Shown: positions 63,147 through 64,000 of the stretch, piece after piece
Position numbering within the stretch: the stretch's first letter is position 1
Layout of the letters: each line of letters starts with the position of its first letter
Origin: Flavobacteriaceae bacterium Ga0077528
GTDB lineage: Bacteria; Bacteroidota; Bacteroidia; Flavobacteriales; Flavobacteriaceae
Length of the DNA: 64,000 bases
Direction of reading: 5' to 3'
Assembly (NCBI GenBank): GCA_001464475.1
Contig: LNDX01000008.1
Location: 56,832 to 120,831, forward strand
The notes under the pieces: model-generated
Databases searched by the model: none
The model's input: the letters and a program-made list of their open reading frames with translations, nothing else
Told to the model about the DNA's origin: nothing
Position numbers and translations under genes: made by a program

Positions 63147-63260
63147 ACCTAATCTCAAATCCCAAATCCTAAATCCTAAATCTCAAATTTCAAATCTCAA
63201 ATTTCAAATCTCAACACTGACATCTAACATCTGACATCTAACATCTAACATCTGAACACT
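63147..63260. repeat. Tandem heptanucleotide-phased repeat field, block 2
   Basis: Heptamers in one phase: TCTCAAA, TCCCAAA, TCCTAAA (twice), TCTCAAA and TTTCAAA alternating, TCTCAAC, ACTGACA, then TCTAACA/TCTGACA repeats ending TCTGAAC at the stop of the T9SS gene. The sequence changes gradually while the 7-base phase is kept, as in block 1. Confidence 0.85.
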
Positions 63261-64000
63261 AATTAACCACTTTCTTAGTAGCCTTAAACCCATCAATAGT
63301 AGTTACTTGAACAAGCAATACTTGATTCGTTGTTCCCACATTGATTTTAGTTTCTGAAGCATTGATGTTGGTTTTTGCAACCAATACTCTACCTCTAATA
63401 TCGTAGATAGTTACTTCTTGCATTGTAGTTCCTCCTGTACGGATAACTACATCATTTTGTTGTTTGATAACATTGATACTGTTTGCTGTAAAGTTGTTAT
63501 CATTTGTTGTTAATGAAGTTTGGTAAACCAATTCAAAACGATCAGCAAAAGTTCCAGCAGCCGATGTGAAAGTATATGGAGTACTCAAGTTATGGTATGA
63601 ACCATCTTGATTGTCTTTAATATAAATAGCTTGAGCACCGCCTGCGAACAATCCGTCAACATGATCTATTGCAAAAGTATAGTTACCTGCAGTAGTTACT
63701 TTATAGTTTAACGGAACCACATCTGTTGCTTGGAAGGTTGGACGACCTTGAATAACATATGCTGTACTTCCGATAAGCATATTCAATGCAACTGCTCCAT
63801 CATTAAAATACTTACTATCATAAGCATCAGCTCCTAAAGTAGCATTTGCAAAGTAACTAACAACTGCTTGAGAAAATTCAGCACCTGTTCCAGTTAAGTT
63901 TAACCAAATAGCATCTGCTTGCGTTGTTGGCGTAGCTACAGTAGTAGTTCTGAAGAACTGATTAGCATTATTTGCTACACGTTGACCGTTGTTAAATTCT
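63259..64000 (-). CDS. Secreted protein with T9SS C-terminal sorting domain (5' end outside window)
   Basis: About 247 residues are read from the right edge to the stop at 63259, with no start codon needed in the window. Residues of the last third follow the Por secretion pattern: VIKQQNDVVIRTGG, VTIYDIRGRVLVAKTNINA, NQVLLVQVTTIDG and a KKVVN end, close to the flavobacterial T9SS type A/C sorting signals. The visible upstream part (GLFAGGAQAIYIKDNQDGSYHNL, TPYTFTSAAGTFADRFELVY) is beta-rich and Ser/Thr/Asn-rich, as in the short stalk domains in front of such signals. The cargo function is outside the window. This gene marks the end of the glycan region. Confidence 0.85.
   Translation of the reverse strand, partial: EFNNGQRVANNANQFFRTTTVATPTTQADAIWLNLTGTGAEFSQAVVSYFANATLGADAYDSKYFNDGAVALNMLIGSTAYVIQGRPTFQATDVVPLNYKVTTAGNYTFAIDHVDGLFAGGAQAIYIKDNQDGSYHNLSTPYTFTSAAGTFADRFELVYQTSLTTNDNNFTANSINVIKQQNDVVIRTGGTTMQEVTIYDIRGRVLVAKTNINASETKINVGTTNQVLLVQVTTIDGFKATKKVVN

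Noticed and set aside
62767..63260. CRISPR-like array
   Set aside because: The unit is 7 or 14 bases long, there are no spacers and the unit drifts; no cas gene is near.

Overview
The window looks like a chromosomal surface-polysaccharide locus of a Flavobacterium-like member of the Bacteroidota. The signs are strongly AT-rich DNA, promoter boxes of the TAnnTTTG type, a Wza-like export lipoprotein with a Bacteroidota-style lipobox, and a secreted protein ending in a type IX secretion (T9SS) sorting domain at the right edge. All identifications come from reading motifs and family patterns; no database was searched.

Nearly everything is on the minus strand, so transcription runs from high to low coordinates. 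From right to left: (a) 64000-63259, the C-terminal part of a T9SS cargo protein with a terminator behind it; (b) 63258-62504, the only long gene-free stretch, filled with heptanucleotide-phased tandem repeats and two hairpin repeats; (c) 62503-59443, an HTTM/DCC membrane protein and a WecE-type sugar aminotransferase, driven by a good promoter at 62605-62635; (d) 59393-25123, an almost gap-free run that opens with a winged-helix regulator, then a Wzm/Wzt ABC exporter, many glycosyltransferases (GT2, GT4, GT-D), a pyruvyltransferase, acetyltransferases, an MBOAT/SGNH O-acylation pair, an EpsG/Wzy-like polymerase, a bacillosamine-type module (PglA, PglC, PglD, PglE and PglF-like) and finally Wza-like and Wzc-like export proteins; (e) 25119-24379, a CpsB-type tyrosine phosphatase on the plus strand, tail-to-tail with the Wzc-like kinase; (f) 24241-1, a second Wzm/Wzt exporter followed by glycosyltransferases, an epimerase, an AsnB-type amidotransferase, NeuA/NeuB/NeuC nonulosonate genes, several methyltransferases, a NodB-like protein, a FemAB-like acyltransferase and more glycosyltransferases, running off the left edge.

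Together the genes can plausibly make UDP-diNAc-bacillosamine (PglF/E/D), load it on the lipid carrier (PglC) and extend it. The same nucleotide sugar could feed the NeuC/NeuB/NeuA set in operon (f) to give a CMP-legionaminic-acid-type sugar. Two exporters with nearly the same ATPase core but different C-terminal domains suggest two glycans. No Wzx flippase was seen although a polymerase-like protein is present.

Most notable observations: a duplicated 39-bp promoter/operator-like element holding an inverted repeat around the -7 box (59397-59435 and 62583-62621); the heptad-phased repeat field; a GT2 gene broken by a single-base frameshift near 36430; the split nonulosonate pathway; and a possible nonulosonate modification cassette containing a 536-residue NodB-like protein.
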